From NCBI RefSeq assembly GCF_014257025.1, contig NZ_JACMSF010000016.1, positions 94,762 to 158,761 of the forward strand: DNA of 64,000 nt. The letters are read 5' to 3'. Source of the DNA: Streptomyces cupreus. Lineage in GTDB: Bacteria; Actinomycetota; Actinomycetes; Streptomycetales; Streptomycetaceae. Shown one piece after another: positions 41,801-50,662 of the stretch. The position numbers and the translations under genes are program-made. How positions within the stretch are numbered: the first letter of the stretch is position 1; each line of letters begins with the position of its first letter. The notes beneath the pieces are model-generated. The model was given only the letters and a program-made list of their open reading frames with translations. It was not told the origin of the DNA and did no database searches.

Positions 41801-42535
41801 TTAGCGCCTGGTAGCGTCCCGGGCGCCCGCGTACTCGATCAACGCCTCCGCCACCAACCGCGCGTTGGACACCGCCCGTTCCCCGGACGGCAGCAGCAAC
41901 ACGTCCTCCAGGCCCACCCGCGTCGCAAGCCCCAGCCGCCCCGCAAGACGCAGTACCGGCCACGCCCCGCCGTCCTCGCCGTGCAGCAACACCGGCCGGC
42001 CGAAAGCGGGTCCCAGCTCGGCAAGCAGACCCCGCGCACTGTCCTCGGCCGTCTCCGGAGATGTGTCCGTCACCTCCGCCAGCACCCGCAGCACCTTCGG
42101 CCCGAGCGGCGAGCGGGCGAACCGTGCCGCTCCGTCGGTCCCCGACCAGATCCCGGCCTCGACCCCGACCCCGAGGTCGATCAGCACGGCGGCCACCTCC
42201 TCCGCCCCCGGTTCGTGCCAGTTGACCGAGGCGTGATCGGGCAGCACCGTCCAGGCCCGTATACGAGACAGTCGTAGCGAGGGATCCGGCTCCGCCCAGG
42301 CACCCGTCGTCACCCCGGCCGGCACCGACACCCGCGCCCGTATCGCCTCCAGCGTCGCCGCGACGACTCGCGGGGACAGGCTGTCCTGTCCACAGGGCGT
42401 CTTGGGATGAACATGCACGTCGGTGGCACCGGCCGCCACCGCCTCGGCCGCGGACTCCGCCATCGCCTCCGGCGACAGGGGCACCATCGCACCGTCGGCC
42501 GCTCCACGGGCCCCGTTCAGACAGACCTGCACCAT
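41801..42535 (-). CDS. BKACE family (DUF849) beta-keto acid cleavage enzyme-like protein
   Basis: The 244-residue TIM-barrel protein carries the zinc site His41-x-His43 (TDVHVHPKTPCGQDSL) and GVTTGAWAEPDPSLRL, as in 3-keto-5-aminohexanoate cleavage enzymes that join or split a beta-keto acid with acetyl-CoA. At 244 residues it is shorter than typical BKACE enzymes (about 270-310), mainly in the N-terminal strand and mid-loops. An upstream ATG at 42571 would add 12 residues, but MVQVCLNGARG at 42533-42535 fits the family start. Substrate unknown. Confidence 0.8.
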   Translation of the reverse strand: MVQVCLNGARGAADGAMVPLSPEAMAESAAEAVAAGATDVHVHPKTPCGQDSLSPRVVAATLEAIRARVSVPAGVTTGAWAEPDPSLRLSRIRAWTVLPDHASVNWHEPGAEEVAAVLIDLGVGVEAGIWSGTDGAARFARSPLGPKVLRVLAEVTDTSPETAEDSARGLLAELGPAFGRPVLLHGEDGGAWPVLRLAGRLGLATRVGLEDVLLLPSGERAVSNARLVAEALIEYAGARDATRR

Positions 42536-42592
42536 GCCGAGATGATCCCTCGGCATAGGGGGGTGCGGCATCCCCGGCGCACCCCCGTCGTA

Positions 42593-43198
42593 CTAGGCCG
42601 ACACCAGCAGCCGGCGTTCGCGCCGGGCGGCCGCCAGGGCCTCCGGCGTCAACACGGGACGCGGGACCACGATCCCGCAGCGCGTGCAGACCGGGCCCGA
42701 GGAGGGTTCATGGGCCAGGTCGTACTTCCAGGTCAGCCGCTCCCCGCCGCACACCGGGCACTCGGCACCCGGGTCGCGCTCCAGGGCGGAGATCAGCCTG
42801 CGCAGCACCTCGGCCAGCGGCTCACGGGGGTGGACCCGCGGGTCGTCGCACCACGCGACTCCGAAACCGCCCCAGGTCAGCCGGTGCCAGTCGTCGACAC
42901 TCCCCGGCCTGCGCAGTCCGTCGTGCTTCTCCTTCTTGCGCCGGTGGGCGAACTCGACCTCATAGGCGAGCCACACCGAACGCGCTTCCTCCAACTCGTC
43001 CAACGCGGCCACGAGCCGCGCCGGATCGGGAGACCTGTCCTCGGGACCGAACCCGGCCCGGGAGCACAAGTGGTCCCAGGTCGCCCTGTGTCCGTAAGGG
43101 GCGAACCGCTCAAGGCACTTGCGCAGCGAGTAGCGCCGTAGCGCCAGATCACAGCGCGGGTCTCGCACCTGTCTCGCCAGACTCCGGAAACCGGCCAT
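42593..43198 (-). CDS. Hypothetical protein with a C-terminal zinc ribbon
   Basis: The 201-residue protein has a helical N-terminal part rich in Arg (YSLRKCLERFAPYGHRATWDHLC) and a C-terminal zinc ribbon of two CxxC pairs, CPVCGGERLTWKYDLAHE then VCTRCG. I do not recognise a family; such proteins are common as hypotheticals in streptomycetes. It is divergent from the penicillin acylase-family gene (243-base gap) and the ATG is at 43196-43198. Confidence 0.65.
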   Translation of the reverse strand: MAGFRSLARQVRDPRCDLALRRYSLRKCLERFAPYGHRATWDHLCSRAGFGPEDRSPDPARLVAALDELEEARSVWLAYEVEFAHRRKKEKHDGLRRPGSVDDWHRLTWGGFGVAWCDDPRVHPREPLAEVLRRLISALERDPGAECPVCGGERLTWKYDLAHEPSSGPVCTRCGIVVPRPVLTPEALAAARRERRLLVSA

Positions 43199-43441
43199 CG
43201 CCCTGCACCTCCGTCACACTGCACCTGTACTTCGGTCACTTCGGCGTCGTGTCGCACGGACTTCGTACGACGTTGACGAATAGACGTATCGACACGCGAT
43301 TCGGCTCCATCCGATTTCCGATGGCCCCCATCAGCCGGTCGGCGCGCCTCCCCCAACGCTCCGGAAAGTGACGCATGTTCACCTTCAATCCCGGGGATAC
43401 CGGCGGTAACGTCCGGCCCACCCCCGTCGGTAGGAGCTGCC

Positions 43442-46237
43442 ATGCCACGGCGCATCCCTCGCACCGCGCTCGACAGACTGAGAACTCCCGGCAGATTCCC
43501 CGGGTTCCTGAAGACGGCATCCATATGCGTGCTCATTGCCGGTCTTTTGTCCCCGCTTTCCCAGGCGGTCGCCGCGGAGGAGGCGGACGCGGGGGCGACG
43601 GCGGTGACCGATCACTGCGGCAGCCAGTGCTCCGACATCCTGCCGCCCGGCGAGAACGGCAACGCCACGCTGGCCCAGATCCTGCTCAACCAGGCCTTCG
43701 GCAGCATGCCCGCGCACGCCTCCGACCAGCTCGGTCCCTATGCGAACCTCGCCACGGGCCACCCCACCCTCACCAACGCCACGATCACCAACTTCTTCAA
43801 CGACGCCTCGTTCGGGGTCCCCGCCGATCAAGTCGCCTCCACCGTCAGGCCGGCCGGACGCAGCGATGTGACGATCGTCCGCGACAAGAAGACCGGTGTG
43901 CCGCACATCACCGGTACCACCAGATACGGCACGGAGTTCGGTGCCGGCTATGCGGCGGCCGAGGACCGGCTTTGGCTCATGGACGTCTTCAGGCACGTGG
44001 GCCGGGGCCGGCTGACCTCCTTCGCGGGCGGCGACCCCGCCAACCAGGGCCTTGAGCAGGAGTTCTGGCGCCACGCGCCGTACACCGAGGCCGACCTCCA
44101 GGCCCAGATCGACAACGCCGTGGCCGGCAACGGGGCGCGCGGACAGCAGGCCCTCGCCGACGTCAACGCCTACGTCGCCGGCATCAACGCCTACATCGAC
44201 GCCTCCGACAGCGGCCGCTACTTCCCCGGCGAGTACGTCCTGACCGGGCACAAGGACTCCGTCACCAACGCCGGAACCATCGAGCACTTCAAGCCCACCG
44301 ACCTGGTCGCGCTCGCCTCCGTCATCGGCGCGCTGTTCGGCTCCGGGGGCGGCGGCGAGGTCAACAACGCGCTGTCCCTGCTGGCCGCCCAGGAGCGGTA
44401 CGGCGTGGCCGAGGGCACCGAGGTCTGGGAGTCCTTCCGGATGCGCAACGACCCCGAGGCCGTCGTCACCGTCCACGACAAGAGCTTCCCGTACGCCGAG
44501 AAGCCCGCGAACCCGCAGGGCACGGCGTTGCCGGCCGCCGGATCGGTGATCGAGGAACCCCTGGTCCACGACCGCACGGGCAGTGCGGCCACCGTGACCG
44601 CCGCCGACACCTCGGCCACGGCGACGAAGACAGCGATGAGCTCGGCCCGGCGGGGCATGTCCAACGCCCTTGTGGTGAGCGGCGAGCACACCGCCAGCGG
44701 CCACCCGGTCGCCGTCTTCGGCCCCCAGACCGGCTACTTCGCACCCCAGCTCCTGCTCCTCCAGGAGATCCAGGGCCCGGGCATCAGCGCCCGCGGCGCC
44801 TCCTTCGCGGGTCTGAGCATGTACGTCGAACTCGGCCGCGGCCAGGACTACTCATGGAGCGCGACCACCTCCGGCCAGGACATCATCGACACCTACGCCG
44901 TCGAGCTGTGCCAGGACGACCACCACTACCTCTACCGCGGCACCTGCACCGCGATGGAGAAGATCGAGCAGAAGAACGCCTGGAAGCCGACCACCGCCGA
45001 CGACACCCCCGCGGGCTCGTACACCATGCGGGTCTGGCGGACGAAGTACGGACCCGTCTCGCACCGCGCGACCGTCGACGGCAAGCGCGTCGCCTACACC
45101 ACCCTGCGCTCGTCCTTCCTGCACGAGGCCGACTCGATCATCGGCTTCCAGATGCTGAACGACCCCGACTACCTCAAGAGCCCCGAGACATTCCAGACGG
45201 CGGTGCAGCACATCAACTTCACCTTCAACTGGTTCTACGTCGACTCCGAGCACACCGCCTACTACAACAGCGGCGACAACCCGGTCCGGGCGACCGGCGT
45301 GGACGCGGAGTTCCCGGTGTGGGCGCAGCCGTCGTACGAGTGGCGGAACTGGAACCCGACGACCAACACCGCGGACTACACCCCGCCGTCGGCCCACCCG
45401 AACTCCATCGACCAGGACTTCTACATCTCCTGGAACAACAAGCAGGCCGCCGACTACACCACCGCCCCCTGGGGCGACGGCTCGGTCCACCGCGGCAACC
45501 TCCTCGACGACCGGGTGAAGAAGCTGATCGCCCAGGGCGGGGTCACCCGTGCCTCACTCGTGAAGGCGATGGCCGAGGCCGGGCTCGCCGATCTGCGCGC
45601 CGAGGACGTCCTGCCGGATCTGCTGAAGGTGGTGGGCAGCTCCCCGGTGACCGATACGGCGGCGAAGGCGGCCGTCGACAAGCTGTCCGCGTGGCTCGCG
45701 GCGGGCGCGCGGCGCACCGAGACCTCGGCGGGCTCGAAGACGTACGCCCATGCCGACGCGATCCGGATCCTGGACGCCTGGTGGCCGCTGCTGGTGCAGG
45801 CCGAGTTCGAACCGGGCCTCGGCAGCGAGCTGTTCACCGCCTTCACCCGCAACCTGCCGGTCGACGAAGCCCCGTCGGCCGCCCACGGCCCGACCGGCGC
45901 CCACGCCGGCAGCTCCTTCCAGTACGGCTGGTGGAGCTACGTCGACAAGGACCTCAGGTCGGTGCTCGGTGAGCCGGTCCAGGGTCCGCCGGCCCGCGAG
46001 TACTGCGGGAACGGCAACCTGAACTCCTGCCGGGACAGCCTGATCAGCACCCTGAAGACGGCCGCGGGCAAGACCGCCGCCCAGGTCTATCCCGGCGACG
46101 AGGGCTGCTCGGCGGGCGACCAGTGGTGCGCCGACTCGATCGTGCAGCGCCCGCTCGGCGGCATCAACCACGCCCGGATCAGCTGGCAGAACCGGCCGAC
46201 CTACCAGCAGGTCGTGGAGTTCACCTCGCACCGGTGA
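43442..46237 (+). CDS. Secreted penicillin acylase-family amidase
   Basis: The 931-residue Ntn-hydrolase precursor has a signal peptide (residues 1 to about 45, ending AVAAEE). The alpha-chain region includes AGYAAAEDRLWLMDVFRHVGRGRLTSFAGG. The beta chain starts with the nucleophile Ser407 in RRGMSNALVVSG, which should be freed by self-cleavage. RGASFAGLSMYVELGRG follows as in the family. Members hydrolyse beta-lactams, N-acyl-homoserine lactones or lipopeptide acyl groups; specificity cannot be read here. At over 900 residues it is larger than the typical 750-850. GGAGC precedes the ATG. Confidence 0.92.
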   Translation: MPRRIPRTALDRLRTPGRFPGFLKTASICVLIAGLLSPLSQAVAAEEADAGATAVTDHCGSQCSDILPPGENGNATLAQILLNQAFGSMPAHASDQLGPYANLATGHPTLTNATITNFFNDASFGVPADQVASTVRPAGRSDVTIVRDKKTGVPHITGTTRYGTEFGAGYAAAEDRLWLMDVFRHVGRGRLTSFAGGDPANQGLEQEFWRHAPYTEADLQAQIDNAVAGNGARGQQALADVNAYVAGINAYIDASDSGRYFPGEYVLTGHKDSVTNAGTIEHFKPTDLVALASVIGALFGSGGGGEVNNALSLLAAQERYGVAEGTEVWESFRMRNDPEAVVTVHDKSFPYAEKPANPQGTALPAAGSVIEEPLVHDRTGSAATVTAADTSATATKTAMSSARRGMSNALVVSGEHTASGHPVAVFGPQTGYFAPQLLLLQEIQGPGISARGASFAGLSMYVELGRGQDYSWSATTSGQDIIDTYAVELCQDDHHYLYRGTCTAMEKIEQKNAWKPTTADDTPAGSYTMRVWRTKYGPVSHRATVDGKRVAYTTLRSSFLHEADSIIGFQMLNDPDYLKSPETFQTAVQHINFTFNWFYVDSEHTAYYNSGDNPVRATGVDAEFPVWAQPSYEWRNWNPTTNTADYTPPSAHPNSIDQDFYISWNNKQAADYTTAPWGDGSVHRGNLLDDRVKKLIAQGGVTRASLVKAMAEAGLADLRAEDVLPDLLKVVGSSPVTDTAAKAAVDKLSAWLAAGARRTETSAGSKTYAHADAIRILDAWWPLLVQAEFEPGLGSELFTAFTRNLPVDEAPSAAHGPTGAHAGSSFQYGWWSYVDKDLRSVLGEPVQGPPAREYCGNGNLNSCRDSLISTLKTAAGKTAAQVYPGDEGCSAGDQWCADSIVQRPLGGINHARISWQNRPTYQQVVEFTSHR

Positions 46238-46247
46238 CAGGGGAGTC

Positions 46248-46278
46248 GGCGGCGGGTCAGTGCACGCGGCCCGCCGCC
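46248..46278. terminator. Hairpin between converging acylase and hydrolase genes
   Basis: GGCGGCGGG (46248-46256) pairs with CCCGCCGCC (46270-46278) around a 13-base loop. It begins 10 bases after the acylase stop and covers the last codons of the hydrolase gene, and can serve both directions. Confidence 0.5.
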
Positions 46279-47579
46279 AGCACCAGTTGGGCCAGCTCCC
46301 GGTGCACGATGTCGCTGTGCGCCCCGGCCGGGGGACCACCGCGCCGGACCACGGCCGCCGCGTCGACGTTCACGCACCCCGCCGCGGGCAACGGCCCGCG
46401 CAGCGCGTCGGCGAGCTTGAGGTTCTTGGTGCCGGGCACCGCCTGCACCCCGTCGAAGCCCATCGCCCCCCACTTGGCGCCCAGCGCCCTCCCGATGTCG
46501 AAACCATGGAACTCCCGGTCGTGGCCCGCCATCCGGGAAGCCAGCGGATACATCGTGCCCAGAGCGTCGTCGTGCCGCGAGAAACAGCACACCAAGGGCC
46601 CGTCGATACGGTTGTGCTGCCCCTGGAGCACCCCTCCCGCGCGCGGGTCGTGCGGCAGCCGGGCCGAGAACGCGTAGTGCGAGAAGGCCCCTTGGAGCAG
46701 CGTCACGGACTTCACCGTACGCACCCCCTTCGGCAGCCCGCGCAGCGCGAACGACACCAGCCGCCCGCCGAAGCTGTGCCCGACCAGATGCACCCGCACC
46801 TGGGGCGACCGCGTCGCGAGCTGACCGATCACCCGCCCGAGCCCCCGCTCGCCCACCGTGCCCGCCCGCCGTTTCATCGCGTAGTACGTGGCCTGACGCA
46901 GCAGTTCATGCGCCCCGTCCCAGGGGTTCGGCAGCGAGAAGGAGGCGTCCGGTGCCGCGTCCGGCGATTCGAGCCGCGCCAGCGCCCGCGCGAACTCCTC
47001 GCACCGCTCGGCAGCGGTCCCCTCGAACATCGTCGGCCCGTCCTGCGGCACCCCTTCCGCCAGCGTGTCCGCCGCGAACAGCGCCTGCGGACCCGGCGGC
47101 ACCAGGTCGACCAGCAGCCGCACCAGCCGCCCGAACTCCTCCAGCTCGGCCTCCTCGCGCGACTGCTGCTCCAGCAGCCGGGCGAGCTGGTCGATCACGG
47201 TGGCCCGTCCTGGGAACGTCTCCAGCAGCGCGTGCCGGGTGTCCTTGTCGAGCACCGGACGCGGCGGCAGCTCGGCCGCCACGGCACGCGGGAAGTCGGG
47301 GATCGGCTCGTCCGAGAACCGCATCGACGGCCACACCACGCCCACGTACCCGAGACGGGCCGTCGGCGCGAGCTGCGGGACCGGCGCGAAGAAGCGGTCG
47401 TAGAGCCGCGTGGCACCGGAGCGGTCGTTGTTCCAGCCGTGCGCGAACACGAGCAGATCATGTACCTCGTGGTGGGCCACCCCGGCGAGCAGCCGGTCCC
47501 TGGCACGGGTGTCAGGGTCCCCGTCCGCGTCGAAGGTCAGTTCCCAGTAGGGAGATACGCTCACTGCCGGTCGTGCCAT
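46257..47579 (-). CDS. Alpha/beta-hydrolase, lipase-like, cytoplasmic
   Basis: The 440-residue protein has an alpha/beta-hydrolase fold: an early HGWN (LLVFAHGWNND near residue 45) and the nucleophile elbow GHSFGG with Ser269 (VRVHLVGHSFGGRLVSFALRG). A helical insert of about 150 residues separates them. Streptomyces homologues are sometimes misnamed protein kinases. No signal peptide. The ATG at 47577-47579 has GGAGGAGCC upstream. Substrate unknown. Confidence 0.8.
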   Translation of the reverse strand: MARPAVSVSPYWELTFDADGDPDTRARDRLLAGVAHHEVHDLLVFAHGWNNDRSGATRLYDRFFAPVPQLAPTARLGYVGVVWPSMRFSDEPIPDFPRAVAAELPPRPVLDKDTRHALLETFPGRATVIDQLARLLEQQSREEAELEEFGRLVRLLVDLVPPGPQALFAADTLAEGVPQDGPTMFEGTAAERCEEFARALARLESPDAAPDASFSLPNPWDGAHELLRQATYYAMKRRAGTVGERGLGRVIGQLATRSPQVRVHLVGHSFGGRLVSFALRGLPKGVRTVKSVTLLQGAFSHYAFSARLPHDPRAGGVLQGQHNRIDGPLVCCFSRHDDALGTMYPLASRMAGHDREFHGFDIGRALGAKWGAMGFDGVQAVPGTKNLKLADALRGPLPAAGCVNVDAAAVVRRGGPPAGAHSDIVHRELAQLVLAAGRVH

Positions 47580-47660
47580 GACGGGCTCCTCCGTCCCCCG
47601 AAGCGGTGCGATGTGGGCGTATCGTCCCGCCACGGGGCAGAGTTGGCCATACAGCGCGGG

Positions 47661-48896
47661 TCATCTGTAGAGGAGGTATTCCTTTCGAATCCCCCGGAAC
47701 GCGGCGAGCTCGTCCTGCCAGCCGGCCACCACCTCGTCGGTGTTCGCACCCGCGTCGATCGCGGTGCGGACCTGAGTGGAGCCGGTGAGCTTGTCGATCC
47801 AGTTGTCGGAGCGCCAAGCGAAGCCGCTGTAGGTCTTCTTGGCGGTCACGAGGAGCGCGATTCCCGTGCGGATCGGGTCGAAGGCGGCCCGGTCGTGTAC
47901 GTGGATCTGGACACCGCCGATCGTCTTGCCCTGGAACTTGGAGAAGGTGGGCGCGAAGTACGCCTCCCTGAAGTGCACGCCGGGCAGGCCGAGTCGGTTG
48001 ACCTCGGCGGCCCAGCGGCCGTCGACGCCCTCCGCGCCGAGGAGTTCGAAGGGACGGGTGGTGCCCCGGCCCTCGGAGAGGTTCGTGCCCTCGAAGAGAC
48101 AGGTTCCCGAGTACACCAGGGCCGTGTCCGGCGTCGGCATGTTCGGGCTCGGCGGGACCCAGGGCAGATCCGAGGCGTCGTAGAACTCCGAGCGCCGCCA
48201 GCCCGTCATCGTCACGGTGTCCAGGGGGACCGGGGTGGTGAGGAACTCCCCGTTGAACAGCAGGGCCAGTTCGGCGACCGTCATCCCGTGCGCCTGCGAG
48301 ATGGGCTGCCGGCCGACGAACGTGGCGAACTCCTTGTGCAGTACGGGGCCGTTCGCTGCGCGGCCTGTCACCGGGTTGGGCCGGTCCAGCACGACGAAGC
48401 GCTTGCCCGCGAGCTGGGCCGCCTCCATGCAGTCGTAGAGCGTCCAGATGTAGGTGTAGAAGCGGGCGCCTACGTCCTGGATGTCGAAGACGACGGTGTC
48501 GACGCCGGACGCGGTGAAGATGTCGGCGAGGGGCTTGCCGCTCTTGAGGTACGTGTCGTAGACGGGGAGGCCTGTTGCCGGGTCGTCGTAGCGGCCCTCG
48601 GAGCCGCCTGCCTGGGCGGTGCCACGGAAGCCGTGTTCTGGGCCGAAGACGGCCCTGAGATCCACCTTTTCGTCCTCGTGCATGACGTCGACGATGTGGC
48701 GGACGGTTCGGGTGATTCCGGTGGGGTTGGTGACGATGCCGATGCGCTGGCCGCTGAGCTGGGCGTAGCCCGATGTCTGGAGGCGCTCGAAGCCTGTTTG
48801 CAGGCGGCGGCCGGGATTGCCTGCGGCGGCTGCGGAGGTGGTGGTTGCTGCCAAGGCCGGGGTTGCCACTAGGAGAGTTCGTCTCGTCAGGCGCAT
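47661..48896 (-). CDS. namZ: Exo-beta-N-acetylmuramidase NamZ (DUF1343, GH171)
   Basis: The 411-residue protein has a Tat-like signal (MRLTRRTLLVATPALAATTT) and then the DUF1343 domain: RIGIVTNPTGITR, VFGPEHGFRGTAQAG and VFDIQDVGARFYTYIWTL. NamZ of Bacillus subtilis removes terminal MurNAc from cell-wall fragments, and this protein should do the same outside the cell in peptidoglycan recycling. It is probably transcribed alone. Two CATACCGACCGGT-like bases upstream (48977-48989) face the divergent SDR gene rather than this gene. Confidence 0.9.
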   Translation of the reverse strand: MRLTRRTLLVATPALAATTTSAAAAGNPGRRLQTGFERLQTSGYAQLSGQRIGIVTNPTGITRTVRHIVDVMHEDEKVDLRAVFGPEHGFRGTAQAGGSEGRYDDPATGLPVYDTYLKSGKPLADIFTASGVDTVVFDIQDVGARFYTYIWTLYDCMEAAQLAGKRFVVLDRPNPVTGRAANGPVLHKEFATFVGRQPISQAHGMTVAELALLFNGEFLTTPVPLDTVTMTGWRRSEFYDASDLPWVPPSPNMPTPDTALVYSGTCLFEGTNLSEGRGTTRPFELLGAEGVDGRWAAEVNRLGLPGVHFREAYFAPTFSKFQGKTIGGVQIHVHDRAAFDPIRTGIALLVTAKKTYSGFAWRSDNWIDKLTGSTQVRTAIDAGANTDEVVAGWQDELAAFRGIRKEYLLYR

Positions 48897-48976
48897 GAGG
48901 GGCACGGTAAGGGGTGAGCCGCAGATCGATACAGCCCCGCGCCCCCAAGCCGGCACTTCCCTGCTCTTCTCTCATA

Positions 48977-48989
48977 CATACCGACCGGT
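48977..48989. promoter_or_regulatory. Motif CATACCGACCGGT before the SDR gene
   Basis: The 13 bases are the exact complement of the motif found at 25290-25302 and 52952-52964. It is 42 bases before the SDR start codon, in the same orientation relative to its gene as the copy before the APH-kinase gene. Confidence 0.6.
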
Positions 48990-49031
48990 TAGTCTGACGA
49001 TGTTCGCCTGAGTCGCGATCGAAGGAGACCG

Positions 49032-49796
49032 ATGGTGGAAGCCCTGCAGGACGCCGGAGTCGTTGTCACCGGAGCGGGCGGAGGGATCGGGGCCGCACTG
49101 GCCAAGCGGTTCGCAGCCGCCGGAGCCCGGGTCGTCGTGAACGATCTGGATGTCGCCAAGGCCGAAGCCGTTGCCGACGAGATCGGGGCGATCGCCGTGC
49201 CGGGGGACGCCTCCGCCGTCGTCGGGGCCGCCCGTGACGCGCTCGGCGGGGACATCGACGTGTACTGCGCCAACGCCGGCGTCGGTTCCGGAGGGTCCGA
49301 GGCCGCAGGGGAGGACGTCTGGGCGCTGGCCTGGGACGTCAACGTCATGGCCCATGTCCGCGCCGCCCAGGAACTCGTCCCGGGGTGGCTGGAGCGCGGG
49401 CGCGGGCGGTTCGTCTCCACCGTGTCCGCCGCCGGGCTGCTCACCATGATCGGGGCCGCGCCCTACAGCGTCACCAAGCACGGCGCGTACGCCTTCGCCG
49501 AGTGGCTGTCGCTGACCTACCGCCACCGCGGGATCAAGGTGCACGCCATCTGTCCGCAGGGTGTGCGCACCGACATGCTCGCCGCCACCGGAAGCGCGGG
49601 TGACCTGGTGCTTCAGCCGACCGCCATCGAGCCGGACGACGTGGCCGACGCGCTGTTCAAGGGCATGGCGGAGGACCGGTTCCTGATCCTTCCGCATCCC
49701 GAGGTCGCCGGGTTCTATCAGGGCCGGGCCGGGGACCCGGACCGCTGGCTCGGGACCATGAACCACATCCAGCAGAAGTGGGAGGCCGCGCGGTGA
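49032..49796 (+). CDS. Short-chain dehydrogenase/reductase
   Basis: The 254-residue Rossmann enzyme has the cofactor motif TGAGGGIGAAL (residues 13-23), NDLD at the end of the second strand (NAD preference), CANAGVG and the catalytic Tyr-x3-Lys in YSVTKHGAYAF after Ser at VSAAGL. It should oxidise or reduce a hydroxyl/keto group on a lipid or acyl-CoA-linked substrate. AAGGAG precedes the ATG. It overlaps the remnant of an acyl-CoA ligase gene and lies beside a TetR gene and the APH/ACAD pair, so it likely belongs to that catabolic set. Confidence 0.94.
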   Translation: MVEALQDAGVVVTGAGGGIGAALAKRFAAAGARVVVNDLDVAKAEAVADEIGAIAVPGDASAVVGAARDALGGDIDVYCANAGVGSGGSEAAGEDVWALAWDVNVMAHVRAAQELVPGWLERGRGRFVSTVSAAGLLTMIGAAPYSVTKHGAYAFAEWLSLTYRHRGIKVHAICPQGVRTDMLAATGSAGDLVLQPTAIEPDDVADALFKGMAEDRFLILPHPEVAGFYQGRAGDPDRWLGTMNHIQQKWEAAR

Positions 49797-49969
49797 GCGT
49801 CTCCTACGCGGACAAGCCGGACCCGGATGAACTCGCGGTGTACTGCAAGGAGAGACTGGCCGCCTACGAATACCCGCGCCACGTGGAGATACTGCCCGCC
49901 TTGCCGAAGGCGGCGAGTGGGAAGATCCTCCGGCGGGAACTCCGTTCCCGCGCGCACGACAGCCAGTGA
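49793..49969 (+). pseudogene. Remnant of an acyl-CoA synthetase (AMP-binding) gene
   Basis: The 58-residue frame starts at a GTG overlapping the SDR stop (GTGA). After MSVSYAD it jumps to KPDPDELAVYCKERLAAYEYPRHV and ends PALPKAASGKILRREL, the extreme C-terminus of an ANL-superfamily ligase with its A10 lysine. The roughly 450 residues in between are gone. The original start and overlap with SDR are kept, so an in-frame internal deletion is the simplest explanation. The peptide alone cannot activate acids. Confidence 0.75.
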
Positions 49970-49995
49970 GAACTCGGAAGGCAGGTGGCGGCACA

Positions 49996-50589
49996 GTGCC
50001 CAGGACGACGGACGGAGACGGTACCCCCGTCCCACAGCGGCTGCTGGCCGCCGCCACCCGGCTCTTCGCCGAGCGGGGCTACGACCGGACCTCGGTACAG
50101 GAGATCGTGGAGGCGGCCGGCGTCACCAAGGGCGCGCTGTACCACTACTTCGGCTCCAAGGACGACCTGCTCCACGAGGTGTACGCGCGCGTGCTGCGCG
50201 TTCAGCAGGAGCGTCTGGACGCCTTCGCGGGCGCCGACGAGCCGGTGGAGAAGCGGCTGCGCGCCGCGGCCGCCGATGTCGTCGTCACCACGATCGAGAA
50301 CCTCGACGACGCGTCGATCTTCTTCCGCTCGATGCACCATCTGAGCCCGGAGAAGAACAAGCAGGTGCGCGCCGAGCGCCGGCGCTACCACGAGCGCTTC
50401 CGCGCGCTCATCGAGGAGGGCCAGCAGGCCGGTGTCTTCTCCACGGCGACCCCGGCCGACCTGGTGGTGGACTACCACTTCGGCTCCGTCCACCATCTGT
50501 CGACCTGGTACCGCCCCGACGGTCCGATGGGCCCCCAGGAGGTCGCCGACCACCTGGCCGACCTGTTGCTTCGGGCGTTGCGGCCCTGA
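49996..50589 (+). CDS. TetR-family regulator of the acyl-CoA catabolic locus
   Basis: The 197-residue protein has a TetR helix-turn-helix (residues about 25-72; TSVQEIVEAAGVTKGALYHYFGSKDDLLHEVYARVL) and a TetR_C domain with HYFGSVHHLSTWYRPDG. It starts at GTG 49996. It sits between the SDR unit and the APH/ACAD operon, both preceded by the same 13-bp motif, so it is the best candidate to bind that motif and respond to an acyl-CoA. A very strong bidirectional terminator follows. Confidence 0.9.
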   Translation: MPRTTDGDGTPVPQRLLAAATRLFAERGYDRTSVQEIVEAAGVTKGALYHYFGSKDDLLHEVYARVLRVQQERLDAFAGADEPVEKRLRAAAADVVVTTIENLDDASIFFRSMHHLSPEKNKQVRAERRRYHERFRALIEEGQQAGVFSTATPADLVVDYHFGSVHHLSTWYRPDGPMGPQEVADHLADLLLRALRP

Positions 50590-50591
50590 AT

Positions 50592-50658
50592 GGCGGATCC
50601 GTCCCACCGGCGACGACGCCGACCCGGCGTTTTGGGCTCCCGGTGGGACGGATCCGCC
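50592..50658. terminator. Strong bidirectional terminator with 19-bp arms
   Basis: GGCGGATCCGTCCCACCGG at 50592-50610 is the exact complement of 50640-50658. The 29-base loop contains a second small stem, ACGCC-GACCC-GGCGT (50616-50630), followed by TTT. It separates converging TetR and acyl-CoA dehydrogenase genes, two bases past the TetR stop and four before the other. Confidence 0.85.
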
Positions 50659-50662
50659 GGTC

